64,000 bases of DNA. Origin: Arbacia lixula (Eukaryota; Echinodermata; Echinoidea; Arbacioida; Arbaciidae). Every line of letters begins with the position of its first letter. Positions within the stretch are counted from its first letter, which is position 1. The DNA lies in contig OZ022589.1 of assembly GCA_963669155.1 (NCBI GenBank), positions 13,510,892-13,574,891 of the forward strand. The letters are read 5' to 3'. The notes under the pieces are model-generated. The model worked only from the letters and a program-made list of their open reading frames with translations, had not been told where the DNA came from and searched no databases. Both the position numbers and the translations under genes were made by a program. Below are positions 11,418 to 42,379 of this stretch, one piece after another.

Positions 11418-14400
11418 CTACATCACGATGCACTTTTTCTTCTTCTTGGAGGACGAGTTGGAGGACGAGTTGGAGGGCTGGGTAGCCTGAACCATGGTAG
11501 GAACATAAGTCCAGATATCATTTTCTTCGTTGTACTCGTAAATTTGATGGGTTGATGTGTCCAGTGCGAAATCCCACCAATCCTCTGCGACGTATTCCTC
11601 CTCCTGATTGGCCAAAGAGAGAGAGGAAATAAGAATGAAGCCCAATGGTTCTTAGTTCTTGGTACACATTTTTCGCAACATAGTGTTCCATAATTATCCT
11701 ATACACATACAAGTATTTCTTAAAACCGAATTCAATAGCCATGAATACTGCATATCATGTAACAAATTATGCATGCCTATTAGGCCATTACTAAAGCAAA
11801 TATCTGCAATTCACTGAGTCCTTATTGTCATCCTGATAGTGATACTTCAATAGAAAAATCAGAGCTGGAAATGAGTGAAAGTTTGAGAGAAAAGCAGAAA
11901 TGACTGCAAAACAAAATCTGGAGGACACTAGCTGTGTGGTGCATTATGGGTCCGGACGACTTTCCGCTACATGTGGTAATAATAATAATAATAAATTCTG
12001 CTCATATAGCAAATTATATGTACAACTACGGAATGGTATGGAATATGGATTGCTGATAGTCTTATTCCCTTACCCTGGATGCTTCTGCTCTTGCTTGGGC
12101 AGGCGCCGCAGCCGCTGCTGCGCCTCCCTCGTTTGTCTCCTCTTCCTTCTCCTTCTCCTCCTCCTCCTCATCTGACTTCTGCTCCGCCAGCTGTTTCATC
12201 ACATCTTTCATCTCATCTGTCATTCTTCCTTCGTTCTCGACCTCGTCCACGTATGCCTGCAGCTGTTCATCTCCAGACTCACGGTAGCACACTGTCAGGA
12301 AATATACAAATAATAATATCATAATATAATAATAATTAAAGCCTATATAGCGCATTATAGCCATAACGGTTTCCTATGCGCTTTGCATTAATATTTACAA
12401 CATTTAAAAAGTACATGTCTTACATTCACAGTCTTAACATTAACAGTCTTGCATTAACAAAAACACAAAAATGGAGCATCATAAATGGAACATCGTCATG
12501 ACTATTACTGGATTTGTAGTAATATGTGCAAGATTGGTACCATGTACAGAAAGGAGCCAGCTCACTGCATGTTCACAAGGACAACTTTTCATAACAGGTT
12601 ACCTATACCCAAGGGACTACTATTCGTAATCGGAGATTGGGGTCGCTTTTCATAAAACATGACGACGTGTACATTAAGTTACACATCATGAATAGCGGTT
12701 CTTATGAATAGCAAGCATGTTTCATAAAAAAACAATGGTGTGTTTTAAAATGACAAGCAAGGTCATTTGGTTCCAGTGGCTGTGTCAAAGGAGATACCAG
12801 ACTTGAAGAATGAGGAAATAATGGTCTCGCTTCTCAAGAGACAGGCATGGCTAAATCCTTCTTTTGTTCCAAAGATGACTTCTATTGGAGTTAACCAATT
12901 CCATGGAAATGTGTACCAAATAGCTCGATAAACGAAGACAACACATATTTGTCCTCATTGAGCAGCCATTACATGTAATGTTGCCAAATGTAGTGTTGCC
13001 AATTTACAGCACAACTTTCAAATATAAGTGTGTGCAATTCTCAATTTAATTCCCAGTACCCATGCATTCTCAAATGCAGCACACCAGCTTGAAATTCACA
13101 ATGAATGCTTGCTCGTTTACCACATACTGCAATATTCTAAATATTTTAAACTTTATACAGTTGATTGCACAACTGATTGCAATCTGTTGCAGTCAGACTG
13201 CTGTCACTGTATGGAACTGATTGCATTTCATTGCAATCACTGTGCATTTGATCTCAGGCTCCACTCTACAGGGAAAGTCCACCCTGAAATTAAATTGGTT
13301 TTAATACATGCAGAAACATACAAGAAACATCTTAGTGAAGGTTTGATGAAAATCCTTCAAAGTATAAGAAAGTTACGATTGTTTAAAATGTCATGTGCGA
13401 GATGCTCTCCCATGTGTTGTGTACTAATTTCTGACAAAAATATCAATTTTCTCAAAAGGATATGCATCATTTTACTTGTCCATTTGATTTGATTCATCAT
13501 TAGGAACATCACATTTTTACACACAAACCTCTTTGAAAAAAAAAACAAGATTCCTTCATCAAAAACAGAAAAAAAGCAATTTATGGAATCACACAGCACA
13601 GAACATATGGGAGAGCACCTCACCACGATGCCACAAAATTGAAAATTTAAAAGATCATAACTTTCTTATCCTTTGACAAATTTTTGTTACACCTTCATTT
13701 ATATGTTTCTTTCATTTTCCTGCTTCTATTAAAACCAACTTAATTTCAGGATGGGCTATCCCTTTAATTTGTAATACACACAAATTCCATAAGACAAGAG
13801 TTCACTTGGAATATAAAGGGTGAGAAGAGAAGAGAGAATATTCAATGTCATTGTGTCCTGACCTGCTAAGAACATGTCGGTGATGAGGGAGAAATGCTGG
13901 AACTTGATGTGAGCGCCGCCAGACTTTCTTGCCATGAACCCGTAAAACGACTTTGCAGGACGATAATCCCTGGCCTGCACTCCATACACCTACATGGACA
14001 AAATTACAAGAGAATTTTTCATTCTTTACATCATAATTCACACCATTTGCTCTATAAGCTATCAAGAAGTACATTTTGCTCATGTCTTGCACTCTGTACA
14101 CTTACTTTACATGGAAATAAATACAAGATAAATCTTCACTCTTGACAACATAATTCACATAATTTGCTTACAAGCTTTCAAAGAAGTACTGGTACAATGA
14201 GGTCTTGGCCTGCCCTGTGTACACTAACTTTACATGGAAAATGAAGTATGTTAGGTGAAGTTTGGTTTGATATTTCTTGAGTTATCATGTAAAAAGTGAC
14301 ATTTCAAGATGTGACCTTGATCTGTGACCTTTAACCTGTGACCTTTAACCTTTGACCTTCATGACCCAACATCTAATCAGTAAATTGCCCTGCCATATTT

Positions 14401-17400
14401 GATAATTTTACCAAGTTTGATGAAATTTGGTCAATTGTTTTTTTAGTTATTGCATAATCGAGATCCAGACGGACAAACAGACAAACGGACAACCGTGAAA
14501 CAACATGCAAGAGGATTGTTGAACAAACATACCTTGACTTCTTTTTGGCAGAGAGCTTCTAATTCAGTCCTCCAGTTGATACCTGAGTATGACGGGGCAT
14601 GAGGAACAACATCCCCGATGATGACCAGTGCCTTGGCCGCCTCTTCCCTCCACGTCAGGCGATTTGCCTGATGTAGCACCCACTCATAGCACTACCATGA
14701 CAAAGATGCACAAATAAAACAAAAATTTAGAATGGTTTGCTATTGGTGGTGGGCCTGTCTGATCGAGCGCTCAGTCATAGTACTACCAGGGTTAACCCTA
14801 TGTTTGCCAGACAAAGTGCAGCGCTAAGGGATTCATGGGCATACCTGGTGAAAAAGGCATACATGTATTAGGCACACAAAGAGTTAAGGAGACACCGAGA
14901 TAAAAGGAACAACGGAACCGGTTTGCTCAGCACCAACTCAAAGCACTACAGCTTACTCTCGATACAACGAGCACGGATATAACGAGGTTTCGTTACAACG
15001 AGAGAAATCTCTCGGTCCCAAAATTGTCTACATGCAAACCTATGGTGCACTACGTCGCTTACAACGAGCATGGTTATAACGAGATTTCGTTATAACGAGC
15101 TCATCACGTTGACTCCAAGACAAAGAAAAACATAACAACTGCGTCCGTTACAACGAGGAACGAAAAATTGAGGGCGAGCGGGCCGAAAGCAATCTTCTCA
15201 CACGTGTATTGCATTGGCAATGCGTGGAGCTCGGCGCCAGACACACACCTCGTAATACACTGCACACACAATGCGAGCATGTACTCCTTCGCATAGCGTA
15301 AGTGCATGTACATTGAAAGCACATATGTATTGCATCGGCGACGCATGGAGCCAGACACACACCCCCTCGTAATACACTGTACACACAATGCGAGCATGTA
15401 CTCCTTCGCATAGCGCACGTGCGCGTACATTGAAAGCACATGTATTGCATCGGCAACGCATGGAGCCAGACACATACCTCGTAATACACTGTACACACAA
15501 CGCAAGCATGTACTCCTTCGAATAGCGTACGTACATGTACATTGGAAGCACATGTATTGCATCGGCAACGCATGGAGCCGCTAGCCAGGGATGCATCTCG
15601 TAATACACTGCACATACGGGAGCATACTTCTTCGCACAGCGTGCGTACATTGAAAGCATGTGGTTTGCAAGTCCGATTCATGTCATGTAATGCAATTAGC
15701 TATTCGAACGGCTACAGTATATCGAGGTTGGATGATGTGTTGAGCAAAAATATATCCTCTTTTCCATTTGAAAACGCATGTTTCCAATCACCCTTTTCCC
15801 GATTGATAACGCATGTTTCCGAGGCGGATATGGATATCAAAACACAGTAAAACACAAAGTACACACAAGCACACATACTTCAATGTTTTTTATTGTTTTT
15901 TTCTTATGTTTGGATATAACGAGGTTTCGTTATAACGAGGAAAAAGCCCTGGTCCCGACGACCTCGTTATATCGAGAGTAAGCTGTACCAGGATAAAGAC
16001 TTCAAAATAATACGAACAATTAAACTAGTATGCTCCAAGAACTAATCTTTGCTTCTAGTTGCATTTACAATTAATCAAAATTGGATATGACAGATATGAT
16101 CTCACTTCTAAACCTGCAAAAAGTAAAAAACAAGTACTCACAGCAACATTGCCCTGTCCCCCACTGCGACTAGTGCTTGTGACAAAGTTTTCAAGGTCCT
16201 CCACATTGCTGGTCAGGTCGTGTTTTCTCAGGACATAATAGCTATTTTGGTCGCAGAAGTCGCCGTGGGCAATGATGCCGATCTGGATGTTAGGGATGTC
16301 CTTGATGAGGCGCGTCACCGATTGTCGCAGAACCTGCTGAATCTGTGCTCAAAAAAAAATATGATGCAATATTTACCGAGTCTGAAGCAGGGAGAAAAAT
16401 GACACAAGGCTGAGGGACATTTAATCCCCACAATGCCAAATGAACCCCTCTGAAAAATAATTTCTCGTCATAGGGTATACCGATTGCAAAACATAGTTTA
16501 AGGTGCTTGTTTACAACATCAGGCTTAAAAAGTAATCCCAGCCATTAATTTTTTTCATGGTATGAAGTCAAGACTAATACGCCACAAGCAAAGCTACTTT
16601 ATCAGAAGCATATCAATGGCCTATGAGGCCAACTTATTTATGGCCTGAATTAATCTAGATTTAATTAAATTTGATTACCTGGTAATGAAATGCAGAGTAT
16701 ATAGTATGACAAACACTTATATAAATTGATAATCATTATCAATATAGCTCATCATAAGCAACCTTCAAAAGTGTTCTAGCACGGCCTTGTGCATACACCT
16801 TTGGACAACTTGTTTTTGCTAATAATGTTTTCCCTTTCAAATTAGGGTGTATTAAATGAGTACCTGGGTAAGATTTACTCCATATCTAATTAGACCAACT
16901 AGTTTCTATAGTGCTGAACATGGCTGCTTGGCTCAAGCAAGGTCATACTTCATACAACAGAAGCGCTCTACAAAAGCTATCAATTATTAGAGAATGGGTT
17001 TAAGAATCTCCTAAAAATTCTCCTACTTCTATCAGTTTTCCCAAAGTGCATTCTATTTTGCATTTTAACACAAAGTATGAACATTTGGGATCTATTCTGC
17101 TTACTTTGGAGAAAAAATCATTATCAACTCATATGCAACCTTCAATATATTTAAAACACCATATTAAAACACCACATTCAAAAATCAATTTCAGTAGAAT
17201 CATGTGCACGCAGTCCAGGTAATTCTAACTTTTGCATGGTCAAAAACACACTAGGCTGCCTCTCATGTGTTTAAACCACACAATTTGTGCACACAACTCA
17301 TACCGACCCACTCAAACCTGTGCATCATTTCTCTATTACTATTATTGTAATACAGTACCAATGAGAGCAGGGGTAGTATTCCGAAAACAAAATGTTATTG

Positions 17401-20400
17401 TATCTCAGAGACTGAGGAAAAAAAAGTATCTTTTGGTATTCCGAAAAGCCAACTTAGGATTAAATATAAAATTTGTATCTAAATGAGCCTCAGAGATAAA
17501 TCGGTATTCTGAAAGGCACTTAGGGAAAAAAAAGTTGGGATAAAAGATATAACTGCTCTCGAGCAATTTTATTTCTGAACGCACGCGCCTAGGCCCATAC
17601 CTTTGCATTGCATTATCGGTACATGCAACAATAATTCGCGTATTGCATATAAGCTCACCAAATGCAATGAGGGGAACTGATGGACAATGATGCGCAATAC
17701 CATTGCCAGTTTCATGACTTCACACCATTAGCTTGATGGTGTTAATGTATGCAAGAGTGCAGGTCATGCGTTCATTAATATTGGTTAACATCTTCTTAAG
17801 ATATTCTTCGGAATACGAAAGATATTTCAGGGACATTTTATCTTAGGGGAGATAAAATTTTTATCTCTGTGGATTTTCAGAATACCCGTCCCCCCCTCCT
17901 CCCATGTCATGACTTACCGATTCCAGGAGGGAGTACATGCTGCCTGTAGTGTCGAAAGAGAATACAATGTCGACTCTCCTGTCTGATGTCATGCCAGACA
18001 GAAAACTGTTCAAGACTTCCTGCAAAAAAAAAAAGAATAAAAAGAGTATTTAAGAGAGAGAAAAAGAATAAGAGTAGGCGGGTTATTACATACAACATAA
18101 AATGTAACAGCAAATATGTAAACTTAACTTACTCTATTGCCATAATATCTAATATAGAATGTGAAAGAAAATGCCACTTAACATAAAACAACAACAAGAC
18201 TTCCTGCAAACAATCAAACAAACAAGAAAGAACAACAGGGATAACTTGTGATCATCATAACAGACATATTGAAGGGTATATGCACCAACATATTTTCATA
18301 TCGTCGCCCAAAACACTCTGGAAACTGGCGAGTCGCTGTAGAAACCCATGGCAATCGTATCTCAACATCAAATTTGTAGGGACCCAATCACTCAAGTCAG
18401 TTCACTTCGGGGATTGATATCGACTCTTTGCTAGAGGTGGGACTCAAGTCGGTAAAGTGCATAATACCCGTAAACATTACTTTACATTCCGTCAAATTGT
18501 CATTTCTGGTATAGATAGTTGGTTCCAGATGTAGAATATAAAGCAAATAATCAACTTTTGGTTTCAGGCAAGGAGACGAACTATCACTTCCTCTGCGATC
18601 TGAATGTCTACGCTATGTAAATGTAAAGCTATCCAGATCGCCTTGAAAGTGATAGTTCATCCCATCACCTTCATCAACATTGATGATTTGGTTACTAACC
18701 TGTCGATCCTCCTCTGCTATTTCCTCCATTTCTTCCTCTGCCATCCCTGGGATCTTGACCTTGACTAGGATCTTCTCACCATCTACCAGACAGTCTTCGT
18801 AGGCATAGTTGTTAAAATTAAGAGTCATCTGACCAATCTATATGCACAAACATGTAAAGGGGGAACATTAAAATCATAAGAACGATACATGTACGTTTCA
18901 TTTACAGGTATCATTTCATTTCACTAATTTCCACATTCAAAGTATAAGAAAGAAGAGTATAATGCAATTTGAAACAAAAACAATAATAAAGACTGGGTTG
19001 TACAGTTGGGCCTGAGATCAACGTCACAGCTGATTGTAATGTATGTATTGCAGTCAGACTGCAGTCAATGTATGGAGCTGATTGCATTTGATTGCAATCA
19101 CTGTGCATTTGATCTCAGGCTCCACTGTATTATGCAAGTGACCAAAATGTTATAACACACAAACACATGGGCACTGAATTTAAAGGGATAGTTCACCCTG
19201 GAATTATTTTGGTTTCAATAAAAGTATAGAAACATGAAAGAAACTAGGGAAAAGAAAATTATTAGATTTTAACATTTCAATTTTATGATGTCACATGCGA
19301 GGTGCTCTCCCATAAATTGTGTACACTATAAATACATGAATTGTTTTTTTTCTGTTTTTGACAACGGAATTATTGTTTTTCATAGAGGTATGTGTGTAAA
19401 AACATATTTCTGACAAGGATGCAATTTTTTTTTACAAAATCCACATTTTCAAGAAAAAAAATTGTAGGCCTACACACAACATATGGGAGAGCACCTCGCA
19501 AGTGCCGTAACAAAACAAAAATTTTAAAGTCTAATAGCTTTCTTTTCCTTATGACCGATTTTCGTCAAACCTTAACTAATATGTTTCTTTCATGTTTCTG
19601 ATTTTATTGAAACAAAAAATAATTTCAGGGTGAATTATTCCTGAATATTAATACTTCCAAGCAGTGTACTGTTCTCTTAATATTCAGGCATTTTACACAT
19701 AATATCTGCACGACAACACAATACAACAGAAGGCCTGAAGAAGAGGGAAAAGAAAAACTTGGGTACTTACGTGGAAAGAAACATGTTTTCCCACCAGATC
19801 TGGTTTGGCCTTCAGTAATTTGTCCTTGATGACTGACAGGCTTGATGTGTTAAAAATCTCCAAGGTAAGATCTTCATTATTGGGAAGTTGCAAGTGGACC
19901 TTCAGTGCAGTCTTTGTCAGGAGCTAGGGAGAGAAAATGGAGGCAATAATACTGAATTAAAATATTGAATTTAAAAGAAAAAATTCAAGTAAGACCAAGA
20001 AAGATATAAGGGTACATCCTGAGGTGTGTTGTCATATTCATTGTTATATGCAAGTTTCTGGTTCAAGACAACATGCTCAAGTCAGACTTCACTGGTCCGA
20101 CATCGTCATACATGCATGATAATTAAAGGGATTATTCACCTTGACATTCTGATTTCAATAAAAGGAGACACACAAAAGAAACACTTTAGTGAAGGTTTGA
20201 TGAAAATCTGTCAATTATAAAAAAAAAGTTATGTTTTTTTTTAAGTTTTTATTTTGTGACGTCACATGCGAGGTGCTCTCCCATATGTTGTATACAATTT
20301 TTTCGAAAACATTGATTTTCTCAAAAAGCTAGGTATCCTTTTACCTGTGCATTTGCTACATCATTAGAAATATACTTTTTTACACATAATTGTATAAAAA

Positions 20401-22248
20401 AAAATAATAGATCACACACGCCCGGTAGCTAGAGCAGCTGTAAGATAGCGCTTTGATCTTGAATAATGTTGCCTCATGCATTTCTGGGGGTGTTTCACCA
20501 AGCTGTTCGTATGTTATGAACAACTTTACGAACGACTGGTGATCCCTTCTTGTGCTAAATGCGATGTACCACACTTTGTTCATTGAGAATCTGATTTAGC
20601 ACAAGAGGGGATCACCAGTCATTCGTAAAGTCGTTCGTAACTTACGAACAGCTTGGTGAAACAACCCCCTGTACTGTAACTTTTTTTTTTTTTCTTCTTC
20701 TTCTTTGGAATACTCCTCAACATTCCATTTGGAACCAAACGAGGAGGATGGGGGAATGCGCAATGTAGTTCAATTAGTCCTCGTTGCCTGGGTCTTGCTT
20801 ACGAAAGAAATTAGTTGCATGCAGTTTAAATGTGTCGCTGTTGGTTATGCTCTGGATATCAAGTGGTAGTACTAGAGTTCCAGTCCTTGATATTGCGTGG
20901 AATGTAGGAGAACTTATAACAGTTTGTGCGAGTGGGATGTTGAATAAACGATTTGCCTGAGGTAAGCCTGGCAGAGTGTGCAGCCGGACGTAGGTATTCT
21001 GCCACTGGCAGGGCCAGGTGCCCCCCCCCCTCCCCAAGCCAAGGCCTTGTGCAATATACTGACCCCCGAGGCCTTCCTTCGAGTCGAAAGAAGATCCCAG
21101 CCAAGCCCCTGCATAATTTTTGTGGCATTGGTAGTCATTGCATACCATTCTGGCAGCCCTTCTTTGGACTTGGACTATGTTTTTATGTATGTGGGTCTCA
21201 AACACTGAAGCAATATTCTACAATTGGGCGAACTAGTGTTATATAAGCAATAGATTTAGTTTAATTTGTACATGAGTTCAGATTACGACGAATAAGTCCA
21301 TTTACACTATTGGCAGATGATGTGATTTTGGATACATGCGAGTCCTAGTTTAGATCCTGAGAAATTTCTACTCCTAAGTTTGAGTGGGAAGTAGTCTCCT
21401 GTAGTACTGTACCACCTAAGGTGTAATTGGTTAAAACAGGAGATCTAGAAGTAGGATTCTGAGAACAAAACATTTTTGTGGGTTTATTTTCATTTGCCAT
21501 TTAATCTCCCATGCTGAAAGTTTGTTCAGGTCGTCCTGTAATCTGGTAGTCGAGATCACGTCGAGATCTAAAAAGATCACGTTTCGGATGCCACTGCAAC
21601 ACTCCATCAGGTGCAATACAAATATAGTGAGTAAGGGTTTGAATACCTTATGGTCAGCGCAGAACCGCGAGAACCAGCCTCTCCTATAAACAGTCAAAGG
21701 ACGAAGCCCAAAATTACATTTGTGGACATACCCCCGTATAGATAGGTAGGAGCGTTCAGAGGAGCCAGATGCAATCTTAGCGGATCCAACGTCCTCTACA
21801 AACCAGAGACTGATTTTTTGGTCTATTCAAACCCTTGGCCTTGCTCACTACATTTTTGACTAAATTATCAGTATCACCATCAGTATCACACATCACAAAA
21901 TTTTGCAGCGGCGCACAAAACGTTATGATCTTCTTAGATTCCTTGAAACTCACTAACTGGTAATAATTATTGTCATTATTGACGTTCAAATTCATACAAA
22001 CTAACAACAGGAATGTAAAACCTCACCTTGACTTTGAGTACCATTTCCTCTCTCATGCCATAGTACACCATAGATTTGCATCTCTTCATCACTTTCTCCG
22101 CAAACTTCAGGGTGATCAATTCTGCAGGGACTTTCTCCTCAGCCGCAACCTCCTCGCTCAGTTCACCCGCGGTAATGTGGTTGAAGCTCGGGAAAGTCAC
22201 CGTGCGACCGCTGGTCAACTTCACCTGCCAATTCAGCTTTTCTGACAT
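11418..22248 (-). CDS. Ubiquitin-like / VWA-domain protein with polybasic CAAX terminus
   Basis: Nine exons: 22027-22248, 19771-19923, 18700-18837, 17918-18019, 16142-16342, 14533-14691, 13863-13989, 12074-12291 and 11418-11603. All borders are GT..AG and frames close to 501 residues. Residues 5-74 align by pattern with ubiquitin (WQVKLTSGRTVTF, VPAELITLKFA, EMVLKVK). Residues 78-157 are a second such fold split over exons 2-3 (LTLEIFNTSSLSVIKDKLL, EKILVKVKI). Exons 4-7 form a von Willebrand A domain: VDIVFSFDTTGSM (about 187-199), IGIIAHGDFCD and ALVIIGDVVPHAP. A Glu/Ala-rich acidic linker follows, then WWDFALDT and the C terminus KKKKKCIVM. K5 plus CIVM resembles the polybasic CAAX ends of prenylated small GTPases, so membrane attachment is inferred. 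The Asp usual after the VWA GG motif is replaced (GGQGNVA), which may weaken metal binding. I know no named orthologue. Confidence 0.85.
13272..13767. repeat. AAAGGGATAGTTCACCC-type foldback, full length
   Basis: The left arm starts near AGGGAAAGTCCACCCTGAAA and the right arm ends TTTCAGGATGGGCTATCCC then TTTAA. The arms contain TGAAAATC, GCGAGATGCTCTCCCAT and its inverse (GGGAGAGCACCTC). It lies in intron 7 of the UBL-VWA gene. Relatives occur at 19181, 20126, 41383, 49797 and 50304. Confidence 0.8.
14250..14505. repeat. Fragment of a GTGACCTTTAACC repeat element
   Basis: A run of TGTGACCTTTAACCTGTGACC and TTTGACCTTCATGACC is followed by GACGGACAAACAGACAAACGG. This resembles the core plus ACGG-type microsatellite of the element at 37803-39258. 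It stops about 28 bp from the donor of UBL-VWA exon 6. Confidence 0.6.
14949..15989. mobile_element. pogo-like non-autonomous element with TA target duplication
   Basis: The ends are TA-CAGCTTACTCTCGATAC and ATATCGAGAGTAAGCTG-TA, an inverted repeat of about 25 bp flanked by TA. Internal ATAACGAGGTTTCGTTATAAC motifs occur near both ends. No transposase ORF is present. Four 112-121-bp tandem copies occupy the middle (15205-15662). It is inserted in intron 5 of the UBL-VWA gene. Confidence 0.75.
15205..15662. repeat. Four-copy 112-121-bp tandem repeat
   Basis: Units begin with TGTATTGCATCGGCAACGCA at about 15205, 15326, 15441 and 15553 and contain CCTCGTAATACACTG, GAGCATGTACTCCTTCGCAT and a GTACATTG ending. 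The long minus-strand ORFs here are a by-product of the repeat. Confidence 0.85.
19181..19652. repeat. AAAGGGATAGTTCACCC-type foldback
   Basis: The left arm begins AAAGGGATAGTTCACCCTGG and the right arm ends AATAATTTCAGGGTGAATTA. Inner arms carry GAGGTGCTCTCCCATA and the inverse TATGGGAGAGCACCTC. It lies in intron 2 of the UBL-VWA gene, 3' of exon 2 on the minus strand. Confidence 0.8.
20126..20400. repeat. AAAGGGATAGTTCACCC-type element, left arm only
   Basis: TTAAAGGGATTATTCACCTT is followed by the family body (GAAGGTTTGATGAAAATC, GCGAGGTGCTCTCCCATATG). The right arm is missing. Confidence 0.7.
20485..20672. repeat. GGGTGTTTCACCAAGCTG foldback
   Basis: A perfect-looking long hairpin: GGGTGTTTCACCAAGCTGTT at the left, AACAGCTTGGTGAAACAACC at the right, with GACTGGTGATCCC, TGTGCTAAAT and their inverses inside. 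Relatives are at 36109-36200 and 43303-43607. Confidence 0.85.
20774..21700 (-). pseudogene. Decayed LINE reverse-transcriptase 3' part
   Basis: Minus-strand reading gives LQDDLNKLSAWEIKWQMKIN (about 21530-21470) and, near 21200, HKNIVQVQRRAARMVCNDY. These match the end of the reverse transcriptase and the post-RT QRRAARF motif of CR1/L2-like LINEs such as the one at 23930-27532. Frames are broken several times. It is inserted in intron 1 of the UBL-VWA gene. Confidence 0.6.
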
Positions 22249-23601
22249 GGTGATTTCGTTTCAATCTAATTGGTAAAATGAATAATTGGAAGTAGAATCA
22301 TACAGTTTAGTACACCCGCACACATCTGCCAAACTTAAAGTTCATCAAGCAATACGAAGCGTACGTGCTGCAGTACGGTAGAAGAGCAGTCTTTCCAACT
22401 CTGCCGCGCCTGTCCTTGCAATTTATGTTCTGTAGCAGGCCGCATTTGCTTCCGTGTTTTGATCGTATTTTATACACATGACGTATGATATATTTTTATC
22501 GACCAATCAGAGCCTTTATAGTAGAACCCTTTATGCATATGCATGACTTGAATCCACAAATAGCGCATGACTGCAAGAACTTGTTTAGTTCCACGCTAGG
22601 CCCTGTGGAAAACAAAAATAACTTATATGAGAAAGGTTTAAGACACACCCTTAAATCTATACATCAAGATTTATAGATATCCATATACTTATGTTATATC
22701 ACAGAACTTAAAAGAAATTTCTATTAAAACAGCATTAATTATTGAATTGCTTTGATTCGCTATAACTTTGTCAGTAATCGTTGTTTGTTCTGTCAACGCT
22801 TTGCCTATTTAAAGTCCCCGTTTGATTACATGTTGGTAACTTCTATGGTGCTTAGATTAATCGTTGTTAAGGTTCTTAGAATATGCAAAATAATAGAAGG
22901 AACGTCTCAAATGTTTCTTATTGCCCGATTTTCCTTCAATGTCTTGCTCTGCTTCTCATATCATGTTTCTATAATTGAGATCAATCAACTGTTTAACAGG
23001 AATACCCATTAAATAGAAATTTGAAATAGACTTGATAGGCTACTACTGTAGGTGTTATATTTGGGACTGTTGAAAAGGAAAAAGGTACAACTTCAATCAA
23101 GCTATAAAAAAAATAAAGAATGTGGGGTGTAAGTTCATGACATTTTATCAAATATTTCCTAAATTTATTTGTGTTTTATTTAGCTTCTTCGATCAAGCAC
23201 CATTGTTAACATCCTTCTTCTAAAACAAATTAACATCATTAAGAAAAAAGATTGTGGGGTGTATAAGTTCATGACATTTCATCAAATAGGTCCTAAATTT
23301 ATTTGTGTTTTCTTTAGCTTATTTGATCGAGTACTATTGTTAACATCCTTCTTCTAAAACAAATCAACATCATTAAGACAAAGATTGTGGGGTGTAAGTT
23401 CATGACATTTCATCAAATAGGCCCTAAATCTATTTGTGTTGATGTTTTCAAGAGGCCTAGCGCTCTAATTCAACTGTCGCCCTCTGCAGGCGGGTTGAAG
23501 AGAGCGCGAAAGAGCAAGAAAGACGAGGGAAAATATTTTGTTTTGCACATCAACACAAGAACAAGCATTTCTTCGAAGATTATTGCCATAGGAAGACAAT
23601 C
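22249..23601. promoter_or_regulatory. Divergent intergenic region between UBL-VWA gene and gamma-tubulin
   Basis: About 1.35 kb separates the two start codons, so 5' UTRs and promoters of both genes must lie here if no remote first exon exists. It contains a 132-bp tandem repeat near the gamma-tubulin end. No clear TATA box was identified for either gene. Confidence 0.5.
23110..23442 (+). repeat. 132-bp tandem repeat, about 2.4 copies
   Basis: TGTGGGGTGTAAGTTCATGA begins at 23121, recurs (with two inserted bases) at 23253 and again at 23386, each followed by CATTTCATCAAATA, TTTATTTGTGTT and CATCCTTCTTCTAAAAC in the first two copies. The array ends about 160 bp before the gamma-tubulin ATG. 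Confidence 0.85.

Positions 23602-42379
<18,778 letters not shown>

Noticed and set aside
15104..15681. Cys-rich overlapping minus-strand ORFs
   Set aside because: Repeat-unit artefact in the pogo-like element; three frames are equally open.
18613..18699. Extension of UBL-VWA exon 3 reading into the intron
   Set aside because: A good GTTAGT donor at 18694-18699 and in-phase joining to exon 4 make splicing the better model; the extension ends in a stop.
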